Of a stretch of 64,000 nucleotides of DNA, positions 42,310 through 51,222 are shown one piece after another; the first letter of the stretch is position 1; each line of letters begins with the position of its first letter. The position numbers and the translations under genes are program-made. Source of the stretch: Candidatus Microthrix parvicella Bio17-1 (GTDB lineage: Bacteria; Actinomycetota; Acidimicrobiia; Acidimicrobiales; Microtrichaceae); assembly GCF_000299415.1 (NCBI RefSeq), contig NZ_AMPG01000002.1, forward strand, positions 868,001-932,000, given 5' to 3'. The notes under the pieces were generated by a model that ran no database searches, had not been told where the DNA came from, and saw only the letters and a program-made list of their open reading frames with translations.

Positions 42310-42795
42310 ATGTCCCCGGTTGAGGTCGGCGTGATCGCCGGTCAACTCGCAGCGGGTTTCGTGCTCTGGACACTGGTTGAATACTGCGGGCATCGGTGGT
42401 TGATGCACAGCGAGATGGGGCCGCGGTTCATCCGTCGATCCCACGCCCAGCACCACCGAGATCCATTGGGGTTGACGTGGCGCGATTCCATCGCGTTTGG
42501 CGGGTCCTTCCTGCTCGCCCTTGCCGGCGTGGCGGCGCTGGGCGCCATCGTCTTCGGTCGCTCCAGCTTGCTGCTTGCAACAGGCGTCGGCATCGGCTCG
42601 ATCGCCTACTCCCTGTCGCACCGCTACGCCCACAGCGAGACGTTCACGCCCGATGCCCGGTCGCGCTCCCCCTGGAACGCCCACCTTCGTCACCACAACC
42701 TCGATGCCCGCGCCAACTTCGGGTTCACGACCGTCTTCTGGGATCGGGTGTTTGGCACCATCGGCGAGCGTCCGCTCGTGGCGCCCGAGGGTTGA
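42310..42795 (+). CDS. Fatty acid hydroxylase / sterol desaturase family protein
   Basis: 161 aa integral membrane di-iron oxygenase. The histidine clusters are complete: H28xxxxH33 (GHRWLMHSE), H45xxHH (HAQHH), HRYAH near 99-103 and HLRHH near 120-124. Four membrane segments. Short members include beta-carotene hydroxylase (CrtZ) and lipid 2-hydroxylases, so the substrate could be a fatty acid, carotenoid or hopanoid. ATG 42310. The stop overlaps the next start (TTGA). Confidence 0.85.
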   Translation: MSPVEVGVIAGQLAAGFVLWTLVEYCGHRWLMHSEMGPRFIRRSHAQHHRDPLGLTWRDSIAFGGSFLLALAGVAALGAIVFGRSSLLLATGVGIGSIAYSLSHRYAHSETFTPDARSRSPWNAHLRHHNLDARANFGFTTVFWDRVFGTIGERPLVAPEG

Positions 42796-44405
42796 GCGAC
42801 GCCACACCCGTCACCGTGGTGATCGGCTCCGGGCCCACCGGCTTTGCCGCCGCGCATCGCCTGGTGAAGCTCGGGTACCGACCGATCGTCCTCGACGGGG
42901 GCACCACCCTCGACACCGACCGTCGGCGGATGGCGGACCGACTCGCCGCCCACCCGCCTGCACCACTCTCAGAGGCCGACTCGGCGCTGCTGACCGGTGA
43001 CCGAGCGACCGTCCGCCCCCTTCCGCGGCACCTGGCGTTTGGCTCGGGCTACCCATACGCCGATCACGACGAACGGGCCCCGATCGACTGCGACTTCCCC
43101 GGCGCTCCCGTCCCATCGTTGGCCGTCGGTGGCTTGAGCAGCGTCTGGAGTGGGGCAATGCTTCCCATCGCCGAGGCCGACCTCGCCTCGTGGCCGATCG
43201 GTGCGGCCGACCTCGCACCGCACTATCGGGCCGTGATGCAACAGGTCCCGCTGAGCGGCGGCGAAGACCCGCTGCATCGCGACTTTCCGCTCTACACCGC
43301 ATCGGTCGGCAAGCTGCCCATCCCCACCGCCGCCACCACCATCCTCACTCGGCTTCTGCGCCGGGGCCGGGCTCGTCCCGATCACGGCATCATCGCGGGA
43401 CACGCACGGGTGGCGGTCCAGTCCGAACCCGAGAATTCGCTCGCCTGCCGGGCCTGTGGCCGCTGCCATCTCGGGTGCGCCTACGGATCGATCTGGTCCA
43501 GCGCCCCGCCCCTCGAACGGTTGGCCGCAAACGGGTCGATCGATCACCGGCCCGGCACCGTGGTGCGTCGCATCATCGAGCGCGACGACCGGGTCGCCGT
43601 GGCGGCCGACGGGCCGTCCGGGCCGGTCACGATCGAGGCCGACCGGGTCTTCGTCGCGGCAGGGGCCATCGCCTCCACCCGGATCGTTTTGGAAAGCCTC
43701 GGGCTGTGGGATCGCCCGGTCCGCCTGGCGACCACGCAGGGTTTCGGTCTGCCGATCCTGCTCCCGCCCGGAATGATCGTGTACACCCGGCCCACGTCGC
43801 TGGCATCGCTCTTCATCGAATCCAGGCTGGCCGACTCTCCGCACTGGGTTCACACCCAGATCGGGCCAGTCAACCAACTGACCCAAACCGAGCTGGCCCG
43901 ACGACTCAAACGCCTGCCGGTCGGCGATGCGCTGGCCACCTTGGTGGCCCGGCGCTCACTGGCCGCGTTGGGCAACCTCCATTCGTCGGAGGCCGGTCAT
44001 CACCTGCTGACGCTGACGAGGCAACCAGGCCGAATCCCGGAGCTTCGAATCCGCACCGTCGCCAACGACCGATTTCCGGCACGAGCGCGGATGGCGGCAC
44101 ACCCGGTTCGTCGTGCGCTGGCCCGCGCAGGCGTGGCGACCCTTCCGCCCCGAGGTCAGCTGGTCGATCAGCGCCCGGTGTCCTGGCACGTCGGCGGCTC
44201 GTTACCGATGCGGCACCAGCGACGTTCCCCGCTCGACACCGACGTCCTCGGGCGTCCAAGTGCCTGGCGGCGAACCCATGTGGTCGACACCTCGGTCTTT
44301 CCCGACCTGCCGGCCACCACCGTGACCCTGCCGGCCATGGCAAACGCCGACCGGATCGTCACCCTGGCAATGACCAACCAGCAGGAGGAACCCGCCGATG
44401 GATGA
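42792..44405 (+). CDS. GMC-type FAD-dependent oxidoreductase
   Basis: 537 aa from TTG 42792, in a TTGA overlap with the hydroxylase stop. FAD-binding VVIGSGPTGFAAAHRL near 9-24. A Cys cluster at 218-230 (CRACGRCHLGC) is the C..G.C..GC variant seen in a subset of GMC proteins. FVAAGAIASTRIVLESLGLW is the second FAD block, and SWHVGGSLPM near 463 holds the catalytic-region His. The C-terminus has HVVDTSVFPDLPATTVTLPAMANADR, the usual GMC end (quoted in part: DTSVFPDLPA). Oxidises an alcohol or reduces a double bond; substrate unknown. Confidence 0.83.
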   Translation: MSDATPVTVVIGSGPTGFAAAHRLVKLGYRPIVLDGGTTLDTDRRRMADRLAAHPPAPLSEADSALLTGDRATVRPLPRHLAFGSGYPYADHDERAPIDCDFPGAPVPSLAVGGLSSVWSGAMLPIAEADLASWPIGAADLAPHYRAVMQQVPLSGGEDPLHRDFPLYTASVGKLPIPTAATTILTRLLRRGRARPDHGIIAGHARVAVQSEPENSLACRACGRCHLGCAYGSIWSSAPPLERLAANGSIDHRPGTVVRRIIERDDRVAVAADGPSGPVTIEADRVFVAAGAIASTRIVLESLGLWDRPVRLATTQGFGLPILLPPGMIVYTRPTSLASLFIESRLADSPHWVHTQIGPVNQLTQTELARRLKRLPVGDALATLVARRSLAALGNLHSSEAGHHLLTLTRQPGRIPELRIRTVANDRFPARARMAAHPVRRALARAGVATLPPRGQLVDQRPVSWHVGGSLPMRHQRRSPLDTDVLGRPSAWRRTHVVDTSVFPDLPATTVTLPAMANADRIVTLAMTNQQEEPADG

Positions 44406-45159
44406 TCGCTGGATCGATGCCCTCGCCACAGTTGACCAGTGGCACTGGCTCTACCGGGAGCGGGCCGATCGCATCGCCGCGACACTCGGGCGGTGGGGGC
44501 CCGGCGCCGGCGCCCTCACCATGCTCGATGTCGGATGCGGGCCCGGCGGAACCACCACAGAATTGTCCAGCTACGGTCACATCACCGCCATCGACCCGTC
44601 AACGGCCTCACAGCGCTGGGTCACCCAACGGCTCCCGGATGCACGGTTCCTCCTCGGCGGCGTGGACCAACTGGACGATCTGCTCGGCGACGAGACCTTC
44701 GACGTGGTCAGCGCATTCAACTCGCTCTACCACCGGTCGATCACCGACCCTCGACATGCTGTCGAATCACTGGCCCGCCAGGTCGCCAACGGCGGTCTGC
44801 TGATGCTGGAGGAGCCAGCAGACCAACGGCTGTTCCGCCAGCAGGACCGGGTCAGCCACACCGGACGCCGCTTCGACATCATCGACCTGGTCGAACCGTG
44901 CGAGGCCGCCGGCCTTCGGGTGGTGAGCCGGCGGTTTCTCCACAGCTGGGCCTGGCCGGCCGCCCGCATGATTGCTTGGCGTGATCAGCGTCGCCCACCG
45001 GCCGGCGACGCTGTGGCCTCGGAGATGGCCAGCCCACTCATGGACGCCGTCGCCGCCCGGCTGGAGCGCCTGGAGGGTGCGGCGGTCCGGCGCGGCTACT
45101 CCCCCGGATGCGGCACCGGATGCTGGGTTGTGGCGACGCGCGACTCACCGAAGGACTAA
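44398..45159 (+). CDS. Class I SAM-dependent methyltransferase
   Basis: 253 aa, ATG overlapping the GMC gene by 8 nt. Motif I LDVGCGPGGTTTE at 43-55, acidic loop AIDPSTAS, motif II/III region FDVVSAFNSLYHRSI, then NGGLLMLEEP. Typical small-molecule methyltransferase. It ends in a 4-nt convergent overlap with the aminotransferase. Third gene of a hydroxylase-oxidoreductase-methyltransferase run, suggesting sequential tailoring of one molecule (inference). Confidence 0.85.
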   Translation: MDDRWIDALATVDQWHWLYRERADRIAATLGRWGPGAGALTMLDVGCGPGGTTTELSSYGHITAIDPSTASQRWVTQRLPDARFLLGGVDQLDDLLGDETFDVVSAFNSLYHRSITDPRHAVESLARQVANGGLLMLEEPADQRLFRQQDRVSHTGRRFDIIDLVEPCEAAGLRVVSRRFLHSWAWPAARMIAWRDQRRPPAGDAVASEMASPLMDAVAARLERLEGAAVRRGYSPGCGTGCWVVATRDSPKD

Positions 45160-46421
45160 CCGCCTCCCCTGCCGCCCAGCACCTGCACCACAGCGTCGGT
45201 CACCCGGGCTCGGTCTCGTCGGCTCATCCGGTTGTTCATGGGCACGTAGAACGCCCGCTGTTTGATCCGCTCCGCCACCGTGCACGACTTCGCCACGTCG
45301 GGGTACAGACCGCCGTCGCTCAACAGCGGCAGGTTGGTCGGCGCGGTATCGATCCCCAGCCTGGCCAGCGCCCGTTGGAACCCGGCCGGGTCGTCCACCA
45401 CCACCACCGTCTGCCAGAACACGTGAACTCCGGCCGGCGCACCCTGGGGGACGCTGCAGCCGAGGCCCCGCAGCGCCCCTCGAAGCCGCTCGGCGTCTCG
45501 ACGGCGCTGTTCGTTACCGGGCTCTACGGAGGGCAGGACGGCCAGACCCACCCGTGCCTGATGCGCGCTCAGCCGTTCGAACGCCTCGGGGGCCAGCTCG
45601 CCGGTGCCCGCCCCGGGGGTGTTGGCGCCGGAGATGGCGTCCTCGACGCCCGGCGCCCAGCGCCGAAGTGCCCGAATCAGCGGAAAGGCCACCGCGCTCC
45701 ACATCGACTTGTGCGATCCGGCGTTCCAAGCCAGGTCAACCAGCACCTTGGGCGGTACTCGGCGTGCGGGCGGATGCGGCAGCCTCCGTTGCGCGGTACG
45801 CAGCAGCCCGGCCAGCGATGTCGAGTTGGTCACGGCCAACCCTCCCCCATAGGCGTCAAGGGTCTTGGTGGCCGAGCAGCTGTAGACACCCACATCGCCA
45901 AACGTGCCCAGCGACCTGCCCCCGACCGATGCGCCCAGGTTGTGGGAGAAGTCCTCGATGACGAACAGGCCGGCCCGCGCCGCCACCTCGATCAAGGGCG
46001 TCGGGTCGGCGGCGATACCAAACAGGTAGGTGATCAGCGCTGCCCGCGTGTTCGGGGTGATCGCGCGTTCGAAGGCCTCGACGTCGAAGATCAGCGAGTT
46101 TGGGTCGATGTCGACGAACACCGGCCTGAGCCCCAGCGAGAGCACGGCGTCCATCATCGGGGAGATGGTGATGGGCGGCATCAGCACCTCGCTGCCGTGG
46201 GATAGCGCCTGTGATTCCAAGGCCTGATGCACCGCGGTGCGGGCAAAGGCAAACGACACGCAATGCGCTGCTCCGACGTGCTCGGCGAAGCGCCGCTCAA
46301 ACGTCTCGACCACCTGGTCATCGGGCGGACCTTGAGACCGCAGCGTTGCCACCGAGGACGTCACCAGGTTGCGAACGTCAAACGGCACCGAGTGGTACAC
46401 CCTCGCTCGCGCTATCGCCAT
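45156..46421 (-). CDS. DegT/DnrJ/EryC1/StrS family aminotransferase
   Basis: 421 aa PLP-dependent sugar aminotransferase. PLP Lys186 in SATKTLDAYGGG, Asp157 in VIEDFSHNLGA, and the loop LMPPITISPMMDAV for substrate. This family transfers an amino group to nucleotide-linked keto sugars, for example in amino-deoxysugar synthesis. ATG 46421, overlapping the GT2 gene stop by 10 nt. With the WecD-like GNAT it could make an N-acylated amino sugar, but no dehydratase or epimerase is nearby. Confidence 0.85.
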   Translation of the reverse strand: MAIARARVYHSVPFDVRNLVTSSVATLRSQGPPDDQVVETFERRFAEHVGAAHCVSFAFARTAVHQALESQALSHGSEVLMPPITISPMMDAVLSLGLRPVFVDIDPNSLIFDVEAFERAITPNTRAALITYLFGIAADPTPLIEVAARAGLFVIEDFSHNLGASVGGRSLGTFGDVGVYSCSATKTLDAYGGGLAVTNSTSLAGLLRTAQRRLPHPPARRVPPKVLVDLAWNAGSHKSMWSAVAFPLIRALRRWAPGVEDAISGANTPGAGTGELAPEAFERLSAHQARVGLAVLPSVEPGNEQRRRDAERLRGALRGLGCSVPQGAPAGVHVFWQTVVVVDDPAGFQRALARLGIDTAPTNLPLLSDGGLYPDVAKSCTVAERIKQRAFYVPMNNRMSRRDRARVTDAVVQVLGGRGGG

Positions 46422-47089
46422 GGTGCCCGCCGAGGTATCCGATTTTTGAAGTAGGAGGCGGCCATCCCCAACCGGGAGCCCAGGCTGGTGCGGCGTTGCG
46501 CCCCATCGATCATCTCGAGATCGAGGTCGCACGACGCGACGCGCTGCGCGGTGAAAAACAGTTGCATATCGATGGGGGAATCGGCAGCCGGATCCAGCAA
46601 CTCCCGCCTGAACAGCCGAGTTGAGCTGGCTTCACACACCGATCGTGGCACCCCGAACAGCGGACCGAGTTGCCGTGCAACCCGCGACAGTCCGATATTG
46701 CCCAGCGACGAGTGTCGACGAGCATGTCCGTAGACCGCATCGTGGTGCTCGCCAAGGTCCCGCAGCTTGCCCAGGATCTCGCTCGTCAGCCGCCAGTCGT
46801 CGTCCACCGTGACGATCCACTCGGTCGTTGCGATCCGGCATCCTGCCAGGGTCGCCTGCACCTGGCCCACCTGCTCCGGGTTTTCGATCACGGTCAGGAC
46901 CTCACGTTGGGCAGCCAACCTCCGCAACACCCGCAGTGTTTCCTCACCGCTGCAATCGTCGACCAACACGATCGGCGAGCCGGGGAGCAGCGCGATCAAC
47001 ACGTCGACGAAGCCCTCGATCCACGGCCCCGAGTTCAGCGTGGGCACCACCACGGTCACCGCCTCAGGCTGTATCTCCCCTGGCACCAC
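46412..47089 (-). CDS. Glycosyltransferase family 2
   Basis: 225 aa from GTG 47089 (a second GTG at 47086; AAGGAG sits just upstream). GT-A fold: TVVVPTLNSGPWIEG, IVLVDDCSGEETLRV, and the DxD metal site in TEWIVTVDDDWR. A small enzyme without membrane helices, so it would work with a partner or a soluble acceptor. Coupled to the aminotransferase. The donor could be the sugar made by that enzyme (inference). Confidence 0.83.
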   Translation of the reverse strand: MVPGEIQPEAVTVVVPTLNSGPWIEGFVDVLIALLPGSPIVLVDDCSGEETLRVLRRLAAQREVLTVIENPEQVGQVQATLAGCRIATTEWIVTVDDDWRLTSEILGKLRDLGEHHDAVYGHARRHSSLGNIGLSRVARQLGPLFGVPRSVCEASSTRLFRRELLDPAADSPIDMQLFFTAQRVASCDLDLEMIDGAQRRTSLGSRLGMAASYFKNRIPRRAPWR

Positions 47090-47189
47090 ACGGTCTCCTT
47101 CAAGTGCGCCGACGCGTCCAGCCCGATCCACGGCTGCCTGTGGGCGGCCGAACTCTACCCGGGGCAGGGGTTTGGCTCCGAGGCCGCCG

Positions 47190-47195
47190 TATCAT
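47190..47195 (+). promoter_or_regulatory. Possible -10 box (TATCAT) of a leaderless gene
   Basis: TATCAT ends 6 nt before the ATG at 47202, the spacing expected when transcription starts at the ATG. No good -35 box at the normal spacing. Confidence 0.35.
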
Positions 47196-47201
47196 CGAAT
47201 C

Positions 47202-48068
47202 ATGGGTTCTCAGTCCGATCGAGCAACGTCCCACCTGGAACGGGGCGAATCCCGCCGGTTTGAGGTTCCGATTGGCGACGACCTTCTGGAGTACGTCATC
47301 GATGGCGCCGTCGAGTTCGGCGACGACGAGGTGCTCCTCGATCACGAGGACGACCTCACTGCCGGGTCCGGTTGGCGCGCCGACGGCTACACCGTCGAGA
47401 AGATCGTGACGGCTGAGGAGGATGCGAAACTGCTGGCAGGGACGACAGAACTCATCGTTGCGGATCTCAGGAGGTTCGGCCATGACGTACCTCCCGGATT
47501 CAGCCTGGACCGGTACCACACGATTGTCACCACCAGCGAGCAACACCTGGAGATATCCCGACTGCGCAGCTTCTATTTCGGGATCGACCAGTTCCCCATC
47601 GACATCGGGTTGATTGAGGCCCGCCTCTCCTCGCTTCTCGCAATTCAGGTTGAAGTGATGGCCAACTCGGAAATCCCGCAGGTGTTCGGGGTTCGCATGG
47701 TTCGACCTGGCTCTCGCGACAGCAATCCGCTGCACCGCGACTCATGGCTTGATCGTTTGAAGGACAGCATCACGCTCTACATCCCGCTGGTGGGGAGCAC
47801 CTCGCGGTCGTCGCTTCCGCTCGTGCCGGGCAGCCACCTTTGGCCCGAGTCAGAGACCGAACGCACCGTCGCCGGCACCCAGGTTGATGGGGTGCAGTTC
47901 TCGGTTCCCGCCGTTACCGGCGCCACACGTCCACTCCGCCCAATTCGACCAAACCCCGGGCCGGGCGAGGCTCTCATCTTCTCCCCATATCTCATCCACG
48001 GCGGCGGCCGGAACTTCGAGCCGGATCAAACGCGGGTCTCTCTGGAACTGCGTTTCGCCCGGGTTTGA
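47202..48068 (+). CDS. PhyH/2-oxoglutarate-Fe(II) oxygenase-like protein
   Basis: 288 aa. Fe ligands: H and D of NPLHRDSWLD near 176-180 and distal His of PYLIHGGGRNF near 269; the following Arg (QTRVSLELRF) would bind 2-oxoglutarate. SLPLVPGSHLWPESETE is the PhyH-style loop. Similar in plan to, but distinct in sequence from, the PhyH gene at 12892. Divergent from the GT2/aminotransferase pair, with 113 bp between the starts. Substrate unknown; a role in the 41-48 kb cluster is inferred. Confidence 0.78.
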   Translation: MGSQSDRATSHLERGESRRFEVPIGDDLLEYVIDGAVEFGDDEVLLDHEDDLTAGSGWRADGYTVEKIVTAEEDAKLLAGTTELIVADLRRFGHDVPPGFSLDRYHTIVTTSEQHLEISRLRSFYFGIDQFPIDIGLIEARLSSLLAIQVEVMANSEIPQVFGVRMVRPGSRDSNPLHRDSWLDRLKDSITLYIPLVGSTSRSSLPLVPGSHLWPESETERTVAGTQVDGVQFSVPAVTGATRPLRPIRPNPGPGEALIFSPYLIHGGGRNFEPDQTRVSLELRFARV

Positions 48069-48095
48069 AGGCCGCAGGTCGCTACCGTGGGAGCC

Positions 48096-48362
48096 ATGAA
48101 CGACGAGGAGGTACCCGGAGGCGTGGTCCACCAGCTTCCGGTGGACCTACGCGACGCCTTACGGGCGAACAACACCGCGCTCGTCGCTTGGCACGACATC
48201 ACGCCCCTTGCCCGCAACGAGTTCATCTGCTGGGTCGAAGACGCCAAACAGGACACCACACGCGCACGTCGAATTCGTCGGACCAACGAGGAGTTGGAGG
48301 AAGGCAAGCGGCGCCCGTGCTGTTGGCCCGGGTGCAAGCACCGGGAGCGCAACGGGAGGTAA
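48096..48362 (+). CDS. YdeI/OmpD-associated family small protein
   Basis: 88 aa. LPVDLRDALRANNTALVAWH, LARNEFICWVEDAKQDTTRARRI and the end RRPCCWPGCK match the C-terminal YdeI-type domain (L...DL..AL..N..A...W..L.P..R.EF..WV..AK...TR..RI), here with a Cys-rich tail CCWPGC common in actinobacterial copies. The N-terminal DUF1905 half found in some members is absent. Start taken at ATG 48096; GTG 48087 is possible. Function of the family is poorly known. Confidence 0.75.
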   Translation: MNDEEVPGGVVHQLPVDLRDALRANNTALVAWHDITPLARNEFICWVEDAKQDTTRARRIRRTNEELEEGKRRPCCWPGCKHRERNGR

Positions 48363-48508
48363 CCGCCGGTTCGGCCTCGTGTACTGTCGCCCGAAGCAAG
48401 ATCGAGTCTGCTCCCACCCGCGTTGCTCCGAAGCCAGATTGCGCCTTGTGACCACGGAGGACGAATCATGTTCGCAGTGCGCGGGTTACCCACCTGTGGG
48501 GGGCCAAG

Positions 48509-49249
48509 ATGGTAGGGCCGCCAGCGCGTCCCGCCGTCGTGGCGGTGTTCCGCCCGAGGCTGTCGAACGCACGACTCAAGATGACCATGGCGGTCACCGG
48601 CATCGTCTTCATCGGCTACGTCGCGGTTCACATGATCGGCAACCTCAAGGTGTACCTCGGGGCGGACTCGATGAACGACTACGCCGGGTTCCTACGTGAG
48701 CTTCTGGTGCCGCTGCTGCCCCAGGAATCGGTGCTGTGGGCCCTCCGGGTGGTTCTGATCGTGTGTCTCGTCGGCCACATCGGCGCAGCGTGGATGCTCA
48801 CCCGACGGGCGAGGGCCGCCGGAGCGATGCGAACCAGCCGAGGTCACCGGGTGGTGTGGTGGCGCTCGTTCACGTCGCGCACCATGCCGACCAGCGGCAT
48901 CGTGATCGGTGCGTTCATCGTGTTTCACGTCCTCGACCTGACCGTCGGCACCACCGGCGCCGGTGGGTTCCGGCACCCCGAAACCATCGGGGGCGACACC
49001 CGCTACTTCGCGTACGAGAACCTCGTCGCCGGCTTTCAGCGGCCGGCGGTTGCGGTGTTCTACATCATCGCCATGGTGTTCCTGGGCGCACACCTGATGC
49101 ACGGCGCGTGGGCGGCCATCAACGACCTCGGTGTAACCGCCGGTCGCAGCAGGCGCGTTGGGTGGATCGTCGGCACCGTGCTGGCCGCAGTGGTCATGGT
49201 CGGCAACATCTCGATCCCGCTGGCCGTCATGGTCGGGGTGATCAGCTGA
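48509..49249 (+). CDS. sdhC: Succinate dehydrogenase cytochrome b subunit
   Basis: 246 aa, five to six membrane helices, one-subunit anchor of the b558 type (as in Bacillus SdhC and mycobacterial Sdh1). Candidate haem/quinone-site histidines are H41, H90, H140, H195 and H198. It anchors SdhA and SdhB to the membrane and passes electrons to quinone. ATG 48509; the last base is shared with the start of sdhA. Confidence 0.87.
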   Translation: MVGPPARPAVVAVFRPRLSNARLKMTMAVTGIVFIGYVAVHMIGNLKVYLGADSMNDYAGFLRELLVPLLPQESVLWALRVVLIVCLVGHIGAAWMLTRRARAAGAMRTSRGHRVVWWRSFTSRTMPTSGIVIGAFIVFHVLDLTVGTTGAGGFRHPETIGGDTRYFAYENLVAGFQRPAVAVFYIIAMVFLGAHLMHGAWAAINDLGVTAGRSRRVGWIVGTVLAAVVMVGNISIPLAVMVGVIS

Positions 49250-51222
49250 TGTCCGAAACGAGCGAGACGTTCGCACCCGACCTCGATGGTCTACGCCACC
49301 TCGGCGAAGACCTCGACGGCCGGGCGCCGACCGGCGACGATCCCGCCCGGCTGTGGGCCGATCGCCGGCTCGGCTACCGGCTGGTCAGCCCCGCCAACCG
49401 TCCCAAGTTCAAGGTGATCGTGGTCGGCACCGGCCTGGCCGGTGCCGGGGCCGCGGCTGCGCTCGGCGAACTCGGCTATCAGGTCGAGTGCTTCACCTTC
49501 CACGATTCGCCGCGACGCGCCCATTCGGTCGCCGCCCAGGGCGGCATCAACGCCGCCCGCGCCCGCAAGGTGGACAACGACAGCGTCGAGCGGATGGTGC
49601 TCGACACCGTGAAGGGTGGCGACTTCCGCGGGCGCGAGGCCGACGTGTACCGCCTGGCCGAGGAGTCGGGCCGGGTGATCGACCACCTCGACGCCATCGG
49701 GGCGCCGTTCGCCCGCGAGTACGGAGGGTCGCTGCGCACCCGCTCGTTCGGCGGTGTGCAGGTCAGCCGCACCTATTACGCCCGCGGCCAGACCGGCCAG
49801 CAGCTGCAGGTGGCGGCATCCCAGGCGCTGCTGCGACAGGTGGCGTGCGGCAACGTGACGTTGCACACCCGCCACGAGATGCTCGACCTGGTCGTGGTCG
49901 ACGGCCGCGCCCAGGGCGTCGTCGTCAGGGACCTCGTGTCCGGCGAGGTGCGGGCGGTGACCGGTCATGCGGTGGTCCTCTGCACCGGCGGCTACGGCAA
50001 CGTCTATTACCACTCAACGCTCGCCAAGAACTCCAACCCGACGGCGGCCTGGCGGGCCCACAAGCGCGGCGCCTACTTCGCCTCGCCCAGCTTCATGCAG
50101 TTCCATCCGACCGCGCTGCCGGTGAACGCCCCATGGCAGACCAAGACGACGCTGATGAGCGAGTCGCTGCGCAACGACGGCCGGGTGTGGGTGCCCAAGC
50201 TGGCGGCCGACGACCGCCCACCCAACGACATCCCCGAGGCCGATCGCGACTACTACCTGGAGCGCAAGTACCCCAGCTACGGCAACCTGGCGCCGCGCGA
50301 CATCTCGTCGCGGGCCGCTCGCGAGCAGATCGACGCCGGCCACGGCGTCGGCCCGCTGAACAACAGCGTCTACCTCGACTTTCGTGATCCCCTCGATCGG
50401 CTGGGCCGCGACGTCATCGCCGAGCGCTACGGCAACCTGTTTGAGCTCTATCGGGAATCCACCGACGAAGATCCGTACACGGTGCCCATGCGCATCGCCC
50501 CCGGCGCGCACTTCTCGATGGGCGGGCTGTGGACCGACTACGACCAGCGCACCTCGATCCCCGGCCTGTTCGTCGGCGGCGAGGTGGGCAACAACTACCA
50601 CGGCGCCAACCGCCTGGGCGCCAACTCACTGTTGTCGGCGTCGGTCGACGGCTGGTTCACCCTCCCCTACTCCGTGCCCGATCACCTCGCTCCTCTGCTC
50701 GGCACCCCCGCACTCGCTCCGGACGCTCCGGCGGTTCGAGCGGTCGTCGACGAGGTCCGCGCCGGCGTCGAACGGCTGTGCGCCATCGACGGCACGCACC
50801 CGCCCAGCTGGTTCCATCGCCAGCTCGGGGCGCTGATGTACACGCACTGCGGGGTGAGCAGGTCGGCCGAGGGGCTGAGGGCCGGCATCGTCGCCATCGG
50901 CGAGCTGTGCGAGCAGTTCTGGAGGGATCTCAAGGTGGTCGGAACGCCCGGTGAATTCAACCAGCAGTTGGAGCAGGCCGGACGCGTAGCCGATCTCCTC
51001 GAACTGGCCGAGCTGATGTGTATCGACGCGCTCGACCGGGACGAGTCGTGCGGTGCCCACTTCCGCATCGAGCACCAGACGGCGGGCGGCGAGGCCCTCC
51101 GCAACGACGACGAGTGGCGGTTCGTGTCGGCGTGGGAGCACCGCGCCGCCCAGCCGCCCGTCCGCCATCGCGAGCCGCTCGACTACCGCCATGTCCACCT
51201 CCAGACCAGGAGCTACGCATGA
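49249..51222 (+). CDS. sdhA: Succinate dehydrogenase/fumarate reductase flavoprotein subunit
   Basis: 657 aa; TGATG overlap with sdhC. FAD Rossmann motif VVGTGLAGAGAA at 58-69, and covalent-FAD His92 in RRAHSVAAQGG. FQSMQFHPT-type block (FMQFHPTALPV), catalytic region ISSRAAREQ, substrate loop GAHFSMGGLWTDYDQRT and GANRLGANSLLSA. The long N-terminal extension (about 50 residues) and the HSVAAQGGINAA form place it with the Sdh1/b558 group. It oxidises succinate to fumarate, or the reverse. Confidence 0.95.
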   Translation: MSETSETFAPDLDGLRHLGEDLDGRAPTGDDPARLWADRRLGYRLVSPANRPKFKVIVVGTGLAGAGAAAALGELGYQVECFTFHDSPRRAHSVAAQGGINAARARKVDNDSVERMVLDTVKGGDFRGREADVYRLAEESGRVIDHLDAIGAPFAREYGGSLRTRSFGGVQVSRTYYARGQTGQQLQVAASQALLRQVACGNVTLHTRHEMLDLVVVDGRAQGVVVRDLVSGEVRAVTGHAVVLCTGGYGNVYYHSTLAKNSNPTAAWRAHKRGAYFASPSFMQFHPTALPVNAPWQTKTTLMSESLRNDGRVWVPKLAADDRPPNDIPEADRDYYLERKYPSYGNLAPRDISSRAAREQIDAGHGVGPLNNSVYLDFRDPLDRLGRDVIAERYGNLFELYRESTDEDPYTVPMRIAPGAHFSMGGLWTDYDQRTSIPGLFVGGEVGNNYHGANRLGANSLLSASVDGWFTLPYSVPDHLAPLLGTPALAPDAPAVRAVVDEVRAGVERLCAIDGTHPPSWFHRQLGALMYTHCGVSRSAEGLRAGIVAIGELCEQFWRDLKVVGTPGEFNQQLEQAGRVADLLELAELMCIDALDRDESCGAHFRIEHQTAGGEALRNDDEWRFVSAWEHRAAQPPVRHREPLDYRHVHLQTRSYA

